The position numbers were made by a program, and so were the translations under genes. Under the pieces are notes generated by a model that saw only the letters and a program-made list of their open reading frames with translations, ran no database searches and was not told the DNA's origin. From Ancylostoma caninum (lineage: Eukaryota > Nematoda > Chromadorea > Rhabditida > Ancylostomatidae), in assembly GCA_037903475.1 (NCBI GenBank), contig JBAJFG010000570.1, positions 310,001 to 374,000 on the forward strand: DNA of 64,000 nt. The letters are read 5' to 3'. Shown piece after piece: positions 1 through 12,803 of the stretch. Position 1 is the first letter of the stretch. The number at the start of each line of letters is the position of its first letter.

Positions 1-120
1 CTTATCGATGTTGAGGCATACTATTGCTTGTTCAAATGTTTGAAAGAAAAAGGAGAACATCTGAATATTAAGCAACGGTCTCAGCGGTACAATTTATTAG
101 CAGTAACCGATAGCTATTAA
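1..120 (+). CDS. C-terminal exon of an unidentified small gene (partial)
   Basis: The frame is open from the window edge to a TAA at 118-120 and codes for about 39 residues, including a CLFKC pair of cysteines followed by a charged stretch. The cysteine spacing (C-x3-C) resembles the small secreted proteins found elsewhere in this window, but homology cannot be claimed from so short a piece. The stop lies in the same frame as the ATG of the next gene, 15 bases further on. The two could therefore be one gene whose join I have misread, or two closely spaced genes. No family recognised. Confidence 0.3.
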   Translation, partial: LIDVEAYYCLFKCLKEKGEHLNIKQRSQRYNLLAVTDSY

Positions 121-135
121 GGATCGCTCGGGGCT

Positions 136-706
136 ATGACCTACCCACATCCCGCCCACACACTCTTCGGTACCATCATCATTGCATCAATTGTCGCGGC
201 AGGTGAGTATCTTCAGAATTATTTATTTATTTTATATTTTAATCGCACTATCTCCAGTTCTCAAATTAAACGTTTCTAAAAACGGCTGTAACCAAACTGC
301 TGCCGTTAATGCTAACGGCGAAGTAACGGAGTGTCTTGGCGTCAATTACGCGTTTGTGTGAAATCCGCCAAAAAATATCTTTTAAGACGTGAAGATCGAC
401 TCCCAACGAATCTCATCCCGCTGCTGTCCACATAGTAGGAGAAAATGTTGCGAGGAGGTCATTGAGAAAAGGTAAGTAGCACTTATGAGACTAAAGCTTT
501 ATGTTTAGCTGTCAAATCAAATGCCTTTGGTTACCTTTTAAATTTGTGAGAAACTTTCCAGGAAGCCCCTCAACTGTTCTATGCCTCTGAATGAACTAAT
601 CGCTTCGTCTGACTGCATTCAAGAGGAAATGTTTGGAAAGAAAAGTTTGGAATTGGCTAGGATTGAGGGTGCGTTTCGAAGTATTTTTACGGTGTGGTTG
701 ATATGA
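136..706 (+). CDS. Putative small secreted cysteine-rich protein, four exons
   Basis: Exons 136-202, 258-355, 395-471 and 562-706 join in frame to give about 128 residues. The first exon has a short polar start and a hydrophobic core (TLFGTIIIASIVAA), which reads as a signal peptide. The mature part has eight cysteines, including two CC pairs in exon 3, so a disulphide-rich extracellular protein is likely. Introns 1 and 3 have good GTGAGT and GTAAGT donors and CAG acceptors with matching phases (1 and 2). The weak point is the 39-base intron 2 with a GTGTGA donor and GAAG acceptor; without it the protein ends at 359-361 after 56 residues. An AATAAA lies 43 bases past the stop. The last exon could also splice at 668. 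No known family recognised; function unknown. Confidence 0.45.
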
Positions 707-748
707 AATTAACAAATATGAAAGTTTTTCTTTTCGTCGAAATAAGCA

Positions 749-754
749 AATAAA
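749..754 (+). promoter_or_regulatory. Polyadenylation signal AATAAA
   Basis: A consensus AATAAA lies 43 bases downstream of the stop codon of the small secreted-protein gene at 136-706, which supports that gene ending here. Confidence 0.4.
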
Positions 755-1076
755 ACTGATCTAGTTCAATTTATTCTGGATTCAAGTACATATTTCCATG
801 TGACCCCCCCCACATTCACTTAATCGATTTTTTTCATCATACTTTTTGCCATTATCAGCGTTTTAATGCAACTCTTGCTGACACTGTGCTGGTTCTCTGA
901 AGAGGAGAAAATTTCATGGAGGCATGGTGTTTATCGAGTCATTGGAAGACGAGGGCTCCTCAGGGAGTGCTCCTTCGTCCGACTGTAGTCCGTTTCAGAA
1001 ACGGCGATAGTTGAGTACTGGCACCCTTGGTTCTCATTTCTCGCCTGCCTCTCCGAATGCGGCACTACTTCTGGCG

Positions 1077-1079
1077 CTC

Positions 1080-1152
<73 letters not shown>
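1077..1152. repeat. (CT)n microsatellite
   Basis: About 76 bases of nearly perfect CT dinucleotide. Reading it gives Ser-Leu or Arg-Glu repeats on the two strands, which explains the spurious open frames over it. Confidence 0.95.
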
Positions 1153-1155
<3 letters not shown>

Positions 1156-4100
1156 CTCTTCCACACCATAATCCTGTATCACCCGTGCATGAAAGTAGGA
1201 CATTATGCCATATAATGCATCGTTTTGATCTTCCGCCCCGGGCATCGCCTTAGGATAGTAAACATGACACTTATTAATACCTAATAGGCACAGGGTTGCC
1301 TGCGGGCAATCAATCAATAGATCGAAGCATTAATTGTTCTAAGGAAGATTACACCTCCTGCTGATATGATGACTGGGCTCTGGTGTTCTAGAACTTCAGC
1401 AACAACAGCTGCCCAGTACATGGTGCTCTGTTTCTCAACGCTTGTGCGAATTTGGAATTAGCACTCTGGCAGCAATCTATGGGAAACCCTGGATAAGAAA
1501 TGATGCACTCTTATAGGTTGTCCTTCTACTGTAGAATCACAATAAGAATGAGCAAAAATCCTTCCAACACGTCAACATTCGTGTAAATGATTGGAATACC
1601 TTGAATTAGATCCACAGGTTGTTTTCCTTTACTCTATACTTACCAACATAATTCAGCGTTACTGCTCATATTGTTGAACCATCTCTACACCTTAAACTTT
1701 GAAAATATTGAGAAAGAACAGTGACGGTCGAAAAGATTTATAGTAGGTGTCCTGTCATCGGATGAGCTTTCCTTGAAATTTTTGCCTAGACTCCACCAAA
1801 AGGGCTTATTAGATGCCATGCCCTGGTCGCGACGATCGCTATAGTTTTCTAACTGAAACGAAATGCTAGTGACGGCATGGAAGTCACAGTAATGAAAGTG
1901 ACGTTGGCCGTAATGTAGCTATCGTCAGTGGTACAAGGTGGATACGATTTTCATGCTTACCACCTTCATGAACCCTTCAATCAATCAGTGGAGAGATTTG
2001 CTGAATTTTTGGGCTGGAATATTGGGATTATGCCATACCAGGCTCACATTTCCTCGCCAAAATTGACATTATCTCTCTCTTCCGTACCGTGATCTTGCCA
2101 CATCCCTACAAAAGTGGGCCTAATGCGATTTTAGACATCCGTGCATAAATTGACCCTCTTAAGTGGAGTGTAAGCGAAAATTTCTAAAGAAAACTGATTC
2201 AATGACAAGACACCCCTTGTTATACAATTCTGTGGGTCGATGGAGCAATTATAATAGCGTTGGAATCGCTATCTTACAATGCCGTAATTGCTGACGTGGC
2301 CGCTTTTAGCGCTTTCCATGGAATTTGATGGTTTCACACCATTATGATACAAGATGACTATTCTAGTACACGACGCGGTCGCGCTGCTGCACACGCTCAG
2401 GTCCGTAAATTCGCCTGCTCCACTGACGCTTACTGTATGTTCGCAACACTCTAGATACCACCTTAGCACTTCAAACCAGGGTCCAACAATGGTTGGTTCA
2501 CACGGCTTATTTAAGTCGAAAAGATGCTCTATGGTTACACGAACAGTTCCCGCTCCTGGTGCCTATATGAGTTTGATGAAAAAATTAGTTCGCTCACTTC
2601 AACTACTCGTTCATCACTGCATGATTTGTTGTGCATATGCGGTTACCCGCTTGTAAATAGATTTAAAAAAAACAAATCAGTGAAAAAAGGATTTGTTCAA
2701 AGTGGTACTTCAAGATTTTTTACGCCAGGGCATTAGCCCATTTTTACTTCAGACCGACGGCGAGGCTGAACTATTACTACTATATTTTTTGAAGATCTGA
2801 ATTCATTTTTAGATGTCGAATGCTGCCGAGTTTTCACAAATGAAGCAAAGGACGCAGACGGGACCTGCGTTGCGACATGTGTACGTGCGCTTCGGTCACC
2901 GTCGCTGCGATCAATCGATACACTAAAATCAATAAAATCCTGTCGTCCGGGCAATAAGGACTACACTGTGAGTTATTTGCCAAAGAAATTAAATGTTGTT
3001 GCACTTTCGTCATTTCGTGACCCTTAAAAATGTGGTATTACCATAGAATTTCTGTCACTAGGGAGAATATCTGACTCGCATACGTGGACGCACAGAGAAA
3101 AAAAAACAGGGGCAGGAAGGAATGCTCGTCCTTCAAATCGAGTGGCAACTTTTCCAAAATTACTGTGTCAAAAGGGCTAAAAATTGTGTAGGATTATCCT
3201 TATCGTCTTGTTTTTATTATTTTACTCTTGAAATTCTGACTCATCAGATCCTCAGTGTTGCTAAGCCCACGGTTTTTCTTCACACACTCTCCTTCTTTGT
3301 GGTAAGTACCAAGACTGCGGCTACTGATGCAAAATTCGAAACTCATTGGTAGTCGACAGAGCATAGTACCTGTAAGTACTTGTAATATTCATTAATGGAA
3401 TCCGAGAATCAAAGGGTTCGGTAAGAGTTACGGAATGATTCCATATTTCTTCATTCCCTATGCATTACCTTACGTCCTGCCCATCACAAAACTCTATCCA
3501 CGATCTCTAGCTAAATTTTAATTGAACTTCTCCTCACATCTGAAGAATTTTAAGAGCTTATCAGAAAAATATGTGGAATATTGGGTTCCATGTCGTGAGG
3601 TATCCTAGCTAATCAACGCTAGTTGAGCTCAGAAGCAACGTCACAGCTTGCGGACGGCCTCATAGCGTCCGTGGTCAGACAGAAGCTGTCTATCCTTGCA
3701 ACGCTAGACAAACTGTAGCTCTGCCCACGGAACAACGACAAGATCTATTATAAAAAAGCTAATCATTAGCTAAGTTATACATACCTCCATTCTTTTGCAT
3801 GGATTCGAGTAGGTTTTATTCAATTCATAGCATGGTAAATGGAAGTCACTTTTCAATACAATGTTGTACAAATATAAATTTTGAATGGTTACAAAAAGTC
3901 ATCAATCACATCATAATTGGAATTAACGAAAATCTTCAATCAAAAATGTTCAATGTTTTTTTCTGACTTTTTTAGCCCATTCCACATGTTTATGTTTCCC
4001 TAGTTGTTGGTGACCAAGGGCAGTGATCAGCTTGGTTTTTGCAGCACAGCATAAACTCACCATTACTGTCATGATGGGTTCAAGAGTAGTTAATACACTC

Positions 4101-6390
4101 ATGACCGAATGATGCATAAGATTACCTCAAATTGAGAAATCAATTTCCACCAAGAATGTTCCAATGAGGTCTGCTATAAACATAAGAATGGTTGTGGCGC
4201 CTTGTTTCTTTTAATACTCAAAATTTCTTGATCAATGGCAAGATTCGTTTATCTAAGTTTATTTATGTAGGTTTTTTCAGTTATTTCTTTCTTATTCGGT
4301 ACAAAGTATACTTGTTAGAAGGCTCGCCCGTAAAAGGTATCTGTGCAAGGTCGACTGACACAAAACCGTTCATGAGATAGGGCCCGTCTGTGTTAGCTAG
4401 GCACATTGAAGAAGTATGTATACGAATATAGCATAGAACATTTTAGAATGCATCATGATCTATTTACATTTATTTACAAATTAGAAGAAAGATGTTCAAG
4501 CGGCTCATCCCATTAGAAGGAGGAAGTTCAATAATATTGCATTTTTTGAATTCAGTTTGATTTTTTCTGCACAAACACTCAATCCACCATTGCATTGCGT
4601 GCCCTCAAGGCCTCCTTCAAACAGCTGCCTAAGTAATCTGCATAGCCTTATTTATTTGTACGAGTGGCTATTTTAACTAACAATGAGATTAAAAGGTTTC
4701 GTGTTTGTCTATAACCATCCTTGAAACAGGTTTTTCTGTGTGCATCTGCCAAATCTCACCATGCTAGTCTTACGTTTAACTCATTAATATGCTTTTTGTA
4801 ATCCGCACCTTATCTTAATGCTCGCGCTTGATCGAACATAAGGATATCTGCTAGGATTGCCTAATGTCAAACGGCTGACAATAGTTCTTGCGAAAAGAGG
4901 CGTGTTAATTTAAAAAAACCACTTTTTCAAGAATTAGCAAAACTGAAAAAAAAACAACCAATTGTTAGAAGATTGGCCTAGGAAAGATAAATAATAGTGG
5001 TGGAACCATCTGAAAATGAGTATAGAGCAGAATGTATAGGTTTCAATTTCTTTTCAAGCTCAAAAAAAAATCGGTGACCATAATAATTCAGTTCAGAAAA
5101 AGTGAAGCACTATATCCTCATGTGCACGAAATGCGGTCATTTTTGCAGGTATGAGATAGTGTACTGTAGCAAAAGTTATGAGCTTTGCTGCTGTGTGTTG
5201 TCCACGCACAGATATGGTCCCACGAAAATCAAGAGACTTAAAAAATGTAAAAGTTAAGAGAACCGTCAAAATGTAAAAGCTGCAAGGAAGGCCTATGGCT
5301 TGGGAACTCCACTTGATCCGCTGCATTATATCGATGTTGAGCGAAAACGAAGTTTTCTTATTCTTATTCCTAATAACTAGTGAGTTATGGCTCACTAATG
5401 TGAGAGCGCCGTGATGTGGCGGCCAGCGGCGTCCGCCGCCGCCCAATTGCAGTGGCTAACGGACCCGACTGCATCTCAGAATACTTACTGAGGACTTTGA
5501 ATGCAAAAAACCAACAAGAGCTGTTGATCATGATGGCATGCGGGCGAGCGGAACAAATCAAAAACCCTTCTTCGAGTCCCAATACCTGGCGATTTTGGGA
5601 GCGTAGCCAGGGGGGGGGGGGTAAGGAATTTCTGCATCATTGTATTCCCTTGCTAGTCACACATGAAACGCAACTCCTATTCTGTTCACGATTTCCTAAA
5701 AGAGTGCGCTCAAGGGAGTGCATCACTTGGGAATATCGTCCTACCGCTTTCGCTCCCCCCCCCTCTCTATGACTTCATGAAAGTCGCACAGTAACAAAAA
5801 TCTACTAAGCTTTCAAAAATCTGCGTTACGATTTTGGAAGAGGGGAGATATTCTTCACAGCGAAGGAAACGTTGAGAAGTGAGCAGATGAAACTGGGGAA
5901 TATCGGGCTAGAAATCTGCAAGCTGATCGCTGCTGAAAATTCGGCATTTCTTGCTTGACAACCTAAATATTCCGATATTCGAAAGCCTGTAGAGAAGCTT
6001 CCCCCTTCCAAGATGGATCGCCGTCATTTCAAAATTGCTTTACAAAATAGAGAAAATTTTGATACGAGCTTTTTATTGTTTGTTTTCAGTATTACTTTTC
6101 AAATATTTATTAGAGTAGTTCAGTTTCCTCCCAAAGAAACAATAATGGTACGACTGTTTCAAAAGTGCAAAATTGAGTGCAAGACTTTCGAAATATCCTA
6201 ATATTATTAATTATTCAATCTTAGAATTGATATTTTGGCAATTTTGCTATCAAATCTGGATCCACCGAGTGGCTGAGTTGGAACTTTTTGTCACTGTTGT
6301 AAGCCTATCGAGTCTGTGTCGTATATAGTCTAAATTACCGTACTGCTTTACCGTATTGCTTAATGAAATCACAATCCTTAGTAATTTCAG

Positions 6391-6484
6391 TGCTTTCGAA
6401 GATGCCAGTCGTTCCTGCGATCAAGGAGCAGCACAGCCAAAAGTTTTCCCTACCTGGCAGTGTGCGACTTGGCTGACCGATTAG
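6391..6484 (+). CDS. Possible terminal exon, unknown gene
   Basis: A good AATTTCAG acceptor ends at 6390. One frame after it runs 30 codons to TAG at 6482-6484 and contains two cysteines and a tryptophan-rich end (TWQCATWLTD). A second frame is also open, ending with TGA near 6521, so the true frame is undecided. No upstream exon was found. It may be chance. Confidence 0.2.
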
Positions 6485-7241
6485 AAGACGGCATACTGTA
6501 TGTGGGTCTTGAAGTGGAAGAATGAAGACAGTGTATTTTCAGCCTTGTCATTTCCCGTCGCGAGTACCTTCTTTTTATTCAAGTCAGTGTTTTACCACAG
6601 TTGAGCGCCTTTCTGATGTGTGTCTTTCTTTATTGTGCTGTTCAAGGTCCTGGAGGGCCTTTTCTCAGGGAGAATGGAGATGATGTCGAAAATAACCTGC
6701 TCTTGTAACTTATCCATTCTCTCTGATCCCTGCGCAGTTGCGTGTCATAAAGCATGTGAACTCATGCACTTTGTTTTACAATTTGTATTGACGCTGCACA
6801 AGGTACTGCAAAACAATCGATTTTTGCGGCACCTGGTGCACCGGAAAGCTCTATCTGATTTGCATCCATCAATCCACAGTTGTATGGAAATTTGGAAAGA
6901 TTCCCGTTTTAGATTTGCTTTCATTCTTTAGACGGCTTACATGAGCTTCTTTATGCTTTCTATCCGTTCTGGCATTATTTGGATTGGGGCATCATTGAAT
7001 TATCCGAATCTCTACTAAGTGCTGTTCAATTCTGATCCTTAAATTGCTTTTTCTCAACAAGTGCTCATTATTTTGCTGGAAATACGAAGACGAAATGAAA
7101 GTGGCGACTGCCGCTGTACTCAAGGCGGAGTCTAGCACCCTAGTGTCGCCGTAGCTGAAGCGACATGCGTTTCGATACACATCGATAATCGGTGGCACGT
7201 GGAGGATTGAAGCCAGTAATGCAAAGTTCAAACTCAATATA

Positions 7242-7511
7242 CAGTGGACGGCAATGGTGGTGACCCATTCGCGGCCTCGAGAAAGACGCAGCGCGACCGC
7301 ACCGAGCGCGCCAGGGTCGGTGTCGTCGCCGCCGGAATGCTATCCCTGGGGTCATTTCTTCCCGATTTGCTCGTAAATCCGTGAAATAGGGTAGAAAAGT
7401 TGCTAGAAATTGCATAAAAGCAACAGAATACATAAGTTACGGCGCGCGCGGAGCGGTTGCGGGACGTCCTTCTCGACGCCGCAGATGGGCCAACGCCATT
7501 GACGTCCACTG
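7242..7511. mobile_element. TA-flanked MITE, family 1 copy 1
   Basis: 270-bp element with terminal inverted repeats CAGTGGACGNCA at the left and TGACGTCCACTG at the right, flanked on both sides by TA. The inner part of the termini (CGGCCTCGAGAAAGACGC and its complement-like partner) extends the palindrome. It has no coding capacity. The TA target fits Tc1/mariner-type mobilisation. Other copies are at 41195-41452 and 42266-42995. Confidence 0.75.
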
Positions 7512-9125
7512 TACATAGGAATTGATGTTGCCGGTGACGGCAACGCAGAATAGCATATACTCATTGAACTGGCTAAGCTTGAAAACTCATTCCTACGTAA
7601 CTTTGGATCCAAAACTGGAATCATCTTTGGAAAATGGTTATTTTTATCGTGTATGATTTTTCTGAATCAAACCACGCGTCTAGTTTTCCTAATTATTGGT
7701 TGGAAATAACAGAAGGAATTCGTATTGAATTTCGCCGCATTCTTGGTGCTGTCCTCAATTACAGAATGTCTTCGAATTTCTGGCATTTATATATGAGTAG
7801 AAGCCGATCAGTGTTCGACATATTGCATGATCGCATCCCTTTCGCAACGTTTGTCATATGCATGTATACAGTTTGAATCGTCATATTTGCTTTTAACACT
7901 GTCGTTGTCATGCTTTGCTGTCATCATATCATTGTCATTTTATGGCTTTATGTCATTGTCATATAAACTTAGGTGTCATTTTGAGTATGTCATAGTTCCA
8001 CAGAAGTGTCATTTCTGCGTCATACCCTTCCTTCTTTCTCCTATTTTTTGCTTTTTTTGGGTCTAGCTAACGTTGGTGAAATGAAATTTTGGGTACCTGC
8101 TGATTTTTATATTGCACGTAATTTTGTGGCATTTGTATACCTGATTTCAGTAAAACACATCTCATGATTATGTGTATGAGTTGACTATTCTCCATTGTTG
8201 TTGCTACTGAGAACAGTAAAAAAAAACTATATCTGATGGATAGGAAATCCTCTTATATAAAGACTGATAAGGGTGCCGATTTTTCTGGCGTCAGACCACG
8301 AGTCTTGCGAAATCCTGTATATCTTTTCGAGCGTTCGGAGCGCCGGCTCACACCGTTTCTCGCGGCATGACACCTTCGGGACAAACGCAAAAGTGGGCGA
8401 AGTTAGCGCGCCTATTCCGCCATTAGTTGCGTTTTATCCTGCATTTGACCTGCCGTGATCCTGTTACGGAGGTGACAGGATTAATGTCATGTTCTATTGC
8501 GACTGGTGACTACAAAAATAGTGCAAAAATGAGTTCGCCGGGCATATATGTGCTCCCTGCGTTAGTGCTCGTCGAGCTGGACATCTGCGGCGAGGAGGAT
8601 TTTCCCGTCCGCGCCGCGTCGGCACGCGACCGCATCCCACGCATCTTGTCTGGCCAAATGGTACACTGGGCTGCCTCAGTTGGCCAGACAAGTCCCATAG
8701 AATTCGTTTCGTCTCCGCCACAGCGGAGACTAAATTAACCTCACACAGCCGTCTGCCGGTCTATATACACTTCGGTTGCCACGTGGCAATGGGAAAAACA
8801 GGGTGCAGGAATACCTGCATATGTCCTGCCTCATGCGCGCTCACAGCAGGTCTCCCTGCTCCATCCACACCCTCAGCAAGTATTCCTGCTCCACCAGCGA
8901 CTACGTGCCGAAGGCCTGCATCGGCGAAAAGTGGGCAGGTTCACGAGCACTCCAAACGTCCGAATGTCTGAGAAATAGCACTGCAGTGCATAGAAAATGA
9001 TGGTGAGAGAGATTCTCAGACGTCAGACGAAAATCCGATTTATGGAGCGAGATGATGCTAGATCCTCGCGGGACCCGCAGTTTCGAAATCCTTGCACAGT
9101 GAGTGGTTTAAATCCTCGGCGGTGT
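7512..9125. other. No gene; contains one half of a dispersed GC-rich repeat
   Basis: AT-rich sequence without credible exons. Positions about 8560-8735 are a GC-rich block, with a CTCCGCCACAGCGGAG palindrome, that recurs in diverged form at about 36170-36340 in the same orientation. Open frames over it on both strands are due to its GC content. Confidence 0.45.
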
Positions 9126-9722
9126 AGCCTTTGGGTCCCATCGGAAAAGGGGCGTGGCATATGATGCACCTAGGATATGCAGGTGATGCGGTGCTTCTGT
9201 TGACGACCACACATACTTCTGAAGAAGTGGGGGGGGGACATTTGGACCACTCTTTCTTACAAGTGACGATAAATAAACTCTAAGAAAAACTTCATGAAAT
9301 TTTTGTTTAGGTTTGAAGAGTGGAGATTTGAGATCAAGCTTTGAGTTGAGATATGTATTCCCGGGAAGTTTTGTGGAATATTTTCCGTTTCATGCAGAAG
9401 GTTAGTTGTTATGCTAGTCACAAAATCCCCGTCCACTTCATCACATGGTGTAATTTTTGAGCAGTTACGATAAAACCACTTCTTCATACACCATTCATGA
9501 TTTCGAACCCGTAACTTTAACAGCTTCAAGCATCGAAAACGTCCTGCTTTTATTTATTGAAATCTTCGATGTCATTCATCGATACTGGTTACAGAAATCC
9601 TCCAGAAGTTCATTAGTCACTCCCTTCTTTGTGAGTGCGTGGCTGTCAGCAGAAGCTGCGTAGCACCTGCATATCCATGGCTCATCGTTAGCCACGCCTA
9701 TTTTTCGACGGGACCCAAAGGC
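9126..9722. repeat. Inverted repeat pair, probable decayed foldback element
   Basis: The block around 9126-9194 (core CCTTTGGGTCCC, then GCGTGGC and GATATGCAGGTG) is repeated as its reverse complement at about 9665-9722. The centre has no recognised coding sequence. No clear target duplication is visible. Confidence 0.5.
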
Positions 9723-11309
9723 CCTCCTTCCAAATCCTCAATGGCGGAAAGATGAATACAGTGTCCAATGATTAAAGCGAGACCTAGACAGTGATTGGGT
9801 TGGGTTTTTCGGTGTGACCCGTGACCGCTGGCGGTCTCGAAAGCCACCGTGTGAGACAGTGTTGGCAAGACGGTCAGGCAGCACACTGTATGGAGCAGGA
9901 TCACGACTGCATAATATCTCTTCTTCTTCGCTCAAGTCATACGGCTGCTTGATCCGCTTTGGCGAGATCCGTGCGCACTCTAACCTAAGAGCTCCATAGA
10001 CTTAGTGTACTCATGGTATTCGTGGCGCCCTCTCACGTTTTTGGCCTAGCATCCGTCCGAAACTGGCCGAGCGATTCTACAGCCATGGAATCAATTCCGG
10101 TTTGCACATCACATGCATAGATAAAATGCGCCATCAAAGGTCAATGTGACATTTCCTTTCCTGGATAACTCGTAACTTTCATACATAGATCTCGAGATTT
10201 ACAGAGCATACCGATGGGTATGGGTGTTCCAAGGTCCAACAGTGCGGTAAACGCCAGAAGTCGGGACTGCCGATGGAGTGTGAATCTACTATGGACAAGT
10301 GTTGTGGAAGATATGCATATATTTTTTCCTATATATGTATAGAAAATTGTACGTATATACGTGCAATATATTGGGTTGGGGAATACGTTCCTGCGGTTTT
10401 TCGTGGGCATAGGAACCACTACTTTCCATAAACAATCTCAATCCAATGAATGAATTGCAAAGCTCCTTTCCTTTCCTATTAGTGGTGCCAGGAACAGGGC
10501 AGCTTCTCAGCTCCATTTCTACGAAAAATTAAGTCGTTTGGGATGACCCAATTTGTAGCCCGCAACTGCAACTCTTGGATCAAAGTTGATGAAATGAATA
10601 AGGAACTTGACAAAATTGGTGATATTTGACTGCACCAGGCCTGTAGAGTAATCTGTGATGGAAATCTTGCACATTCTAATGTCTTGCTTGTCGTTTTGGA
10701 AAAATTAGCGCAGAGAAATCGAGCATACCTAATATGGATGATCACCTCATGTCAAGCATTCTAGGTCGCGGAAAGCGTCAGCTAGACTTAAATATTGTTG
10801 AGAGTTAGCATGAGCGGTGACTTCTTCTTATATTTAAAGCAATCTTAGCGGAGAATCGCCTCTATATCCCACAAAATGGGCTTCCAAAATGAGAAGCTAC
10901 TTCAACGCCAAATTTGCCCTGTCTAAAGCGGACATAACACTTTTGTGCTGTCCTTCCAACAGTAAAGGTCCCTCTTCAAATGTCATTGATATCTCTTGTC
11001 ACTTGACTCACATTTGATACACAATTGAAGTTGAACGGTAGTCGGCTGTGGAGAAGTTCAATTCCGACATGGATGGTCACATTCCTTGCGGTAGAAATCA
11101 AGGTGAAGTGACGAACGCGAGGAACGTGATTGAGTCAGGTGTAAAAAGGACATCAAGAGCTTGAAGCAGGCCATGATGGCAAATAAATTGAAGACCAGAT
11201 CACCGCGGGAAAAAATTGAGGAAAACCGCGCGAACTTATTTTCCTGACAATATGTTGAAAATATAAACGGGATATGCGTCCACCGTTGAAGAAGGAAGGG
11301 TGTGTTGGC
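9723..11309. other. No intact gene; holds a mariner terminal repeat near 10372
   Basis: At about 10372-10410 the sequence carries a mariner-type terminus (TTGGGTTGGGGAATACG, followed by TTCCTGCGGTTTTTC). It matches, with substitutions, the terminus at about 33808-33845. No transposase frame could be followed from it and the partner end was not found. Otherwise nothing recognised. Confidence 0.4.
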
Positions 11310-12060
11310 GCTCATTAGTGTAGGGAATGCCAGAATACGGCTGTGCCAGTGGAGTAGGGATCCGCCGTGGCGCAAATGTAAGGCGCTAACCCACCGACGT
11401 ACGATGGGTCTATTCTGGCCTAAAAGTTTGGATGCCATCAGACTACGGACCCCCAATGGTCCATGGATCTTCCGTGGCCTAAAATTTAGGGGGCGTCCAT
11501 GGCAAAGGTTCGCGGATAGAGGAGGGGTCCAACGTGGCTCAGGTGTGAGGGAGGCTAGGATACGGGCCTCTGATAACATGTGGGTCCTCTTTGGCATAAG
11601 AGTTAAAGGGAGTCTAGGATATGGGTATGCTAAGGGCCAATAATGCCGGGATACGGTTATGACGATGGAGGAGGGGATCACTGGGGCACAATTGTGAGCA
11701 ACGCCAGAATATGAGGCCACCGATAGACGATAGGTCTGCCGTGGACTGAAAGTGTGGGGAATGCCAGCATTCTGTAGTACCGATGGGGTAGAGGTCCGCT
11801 GTCACCCAATTAAGAGGAGATCCAGGATACATAATCGCGGATGGAGGAGGAATCCGCTTCTGCCCAAGTGTGAGGAACGCCAAGATAATGGTCCACCGAT
11901 GGGAAATGAGTCTGCTGTGGTCCTCTACTGTGGAAAACGTCATAATGCGGGTCCACCGATGGAGGATAGGTCAGCTGTGACTTAAAAGTGTGGGAAACGC
12001 CAGGGTACTGGATCACGGATAGAAGAGAGGTCTGCTCTAGCTGAATAAAGCACCAACGTA
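11310..12060. repeat. Decayed ~59-bp tandem satellite
   Basis: About twelve degenerate units at 57-60 bp spacing, each with a core like GGAAACGCCAG followed by GGNTCCACCGATGGAGGA and AGGTCTGCTGTGG. Starts of the best units are near 11697, 11756, 11816, 11873, 11933 and 11993. Unit period and core match the reverse complement of the homogeneous minisatellite at 30590-31540. Relic units also occur near 13790-13870 and 14936-15080. Long open frames on both strands here are by-products of the repeat. Confidence 0.75.
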
Positions 12061-12198
12061 TAGATTCACTAACGGAGAAAGGAGCGCCCACGCCCAGCAA
12101 TTTATAAAACGGTCTCGGATACGAGGTTGCAGATGCTCCGCCATCTCCGATAACTGAGCAAGAGAAACGCAGCATGACCTGCTAGGCCACGCCGTAAC

Positions 12199-12696
12199 AT
12201 GTTTATGCGATCGGTTGAGGCTGGCGGCTGTTATTTGTTTATTAAATCGATTTCATCCAAGACGTTACGTCTCGACAACTGTCTTCTAAATGACGATGAC
12301 GTGAAACGAATACGGTTTGCGGCACCAACGGTCAAGTATATTTGTCTGCGGGAGAACCACCTTTGTCGACCTTGGGCTGATCTTGCCAGCAAATTTCCAA
12401 ATTTGGTCTTTCTGGACGTAAGGCAGAATTCGTGAGTAAACAGACTGAGTGAGTTCACACAATCAAGTACAACATGGGCATTTGATAATTTTCTTCCTCT
12501 TTCAGGTTCTATCTCAAGCTAGGTGCCACAGATACGGCGCGAGCGGATGCACTGACGGCCAGGAAAGTGTGTCGTAGTCAGTGGGGCCCACTTTGCAGGA
12601 GAGCTATCGGCCGAGCTTTGTGAGCTGCTTTATTCTTTCCCTGGCTACAGCAAGCAGAATTTTTGTTTGGGGGAGATATCAGGCAATATGTTGTGA
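12199..12696 (+). CDS. Leucine-rich-repeat protein, short
   Basis: Exon 1 (12199-12431) encodes three leucine-rich-repeat-like segments: TLRLDNCLL, VKYICLREN and LVFLDVRQN. Such repeats form a curved protein-binding surface. A GTGAGT donor (phase 2) follows, and exon 2 begins at 12506 after CTTTCAG. Read straight on, exon 2 ends at TGA 12621-12623 (about 116 aa). If a 40-base intron (GTGCCA at 12523 to CAG at 12562) is removed, the frame continues through a cysteine-containing tail to TGA at 12694-12696 (about 127 aa). The second form puts a cysteine right after the last repeat, as LRR caps often have. The start ATG is simply the first in frame, and an upstream exon with a signal peptide may be missing. 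It begins directly after the decayed satellite. Confidence 0.5.
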
Positions 12697-12803
12697 GAGA
12701 TCGCCGCCTCATGCCCAAGCCGGTGAGTGCGCCCGTGTTGTTGTTCTGCTCTTCGCTTTATTCTCCATTCCTTTTTCATGGTGATTACTGATTGCCTTTC
12801 TAG

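Larger units (their letters stand above)
755..7241. other. Long stretch without a convincing gene
   Basis: Only short, compositionally non-coding open frames are present on both strands. The stretch contains a CT microsatellite, a run of ten G residues at about 5611-5621, and one possible terminal exon near 6391. No transposase or RNA gene was recognised. AT-rich noncoding DNA is the best description. Confidence 0.5.

Noticed and set aside
931..1317. Open frames with Arg-Glu and Ser-Leu repeats
   Set aside because: Translation of the CT microsatellite.
11058..12175. Frames of 77-220 codons on both strands
   Set aside because: They run across the decayed satellite and have no conserved motif; low stop density is due to composition.
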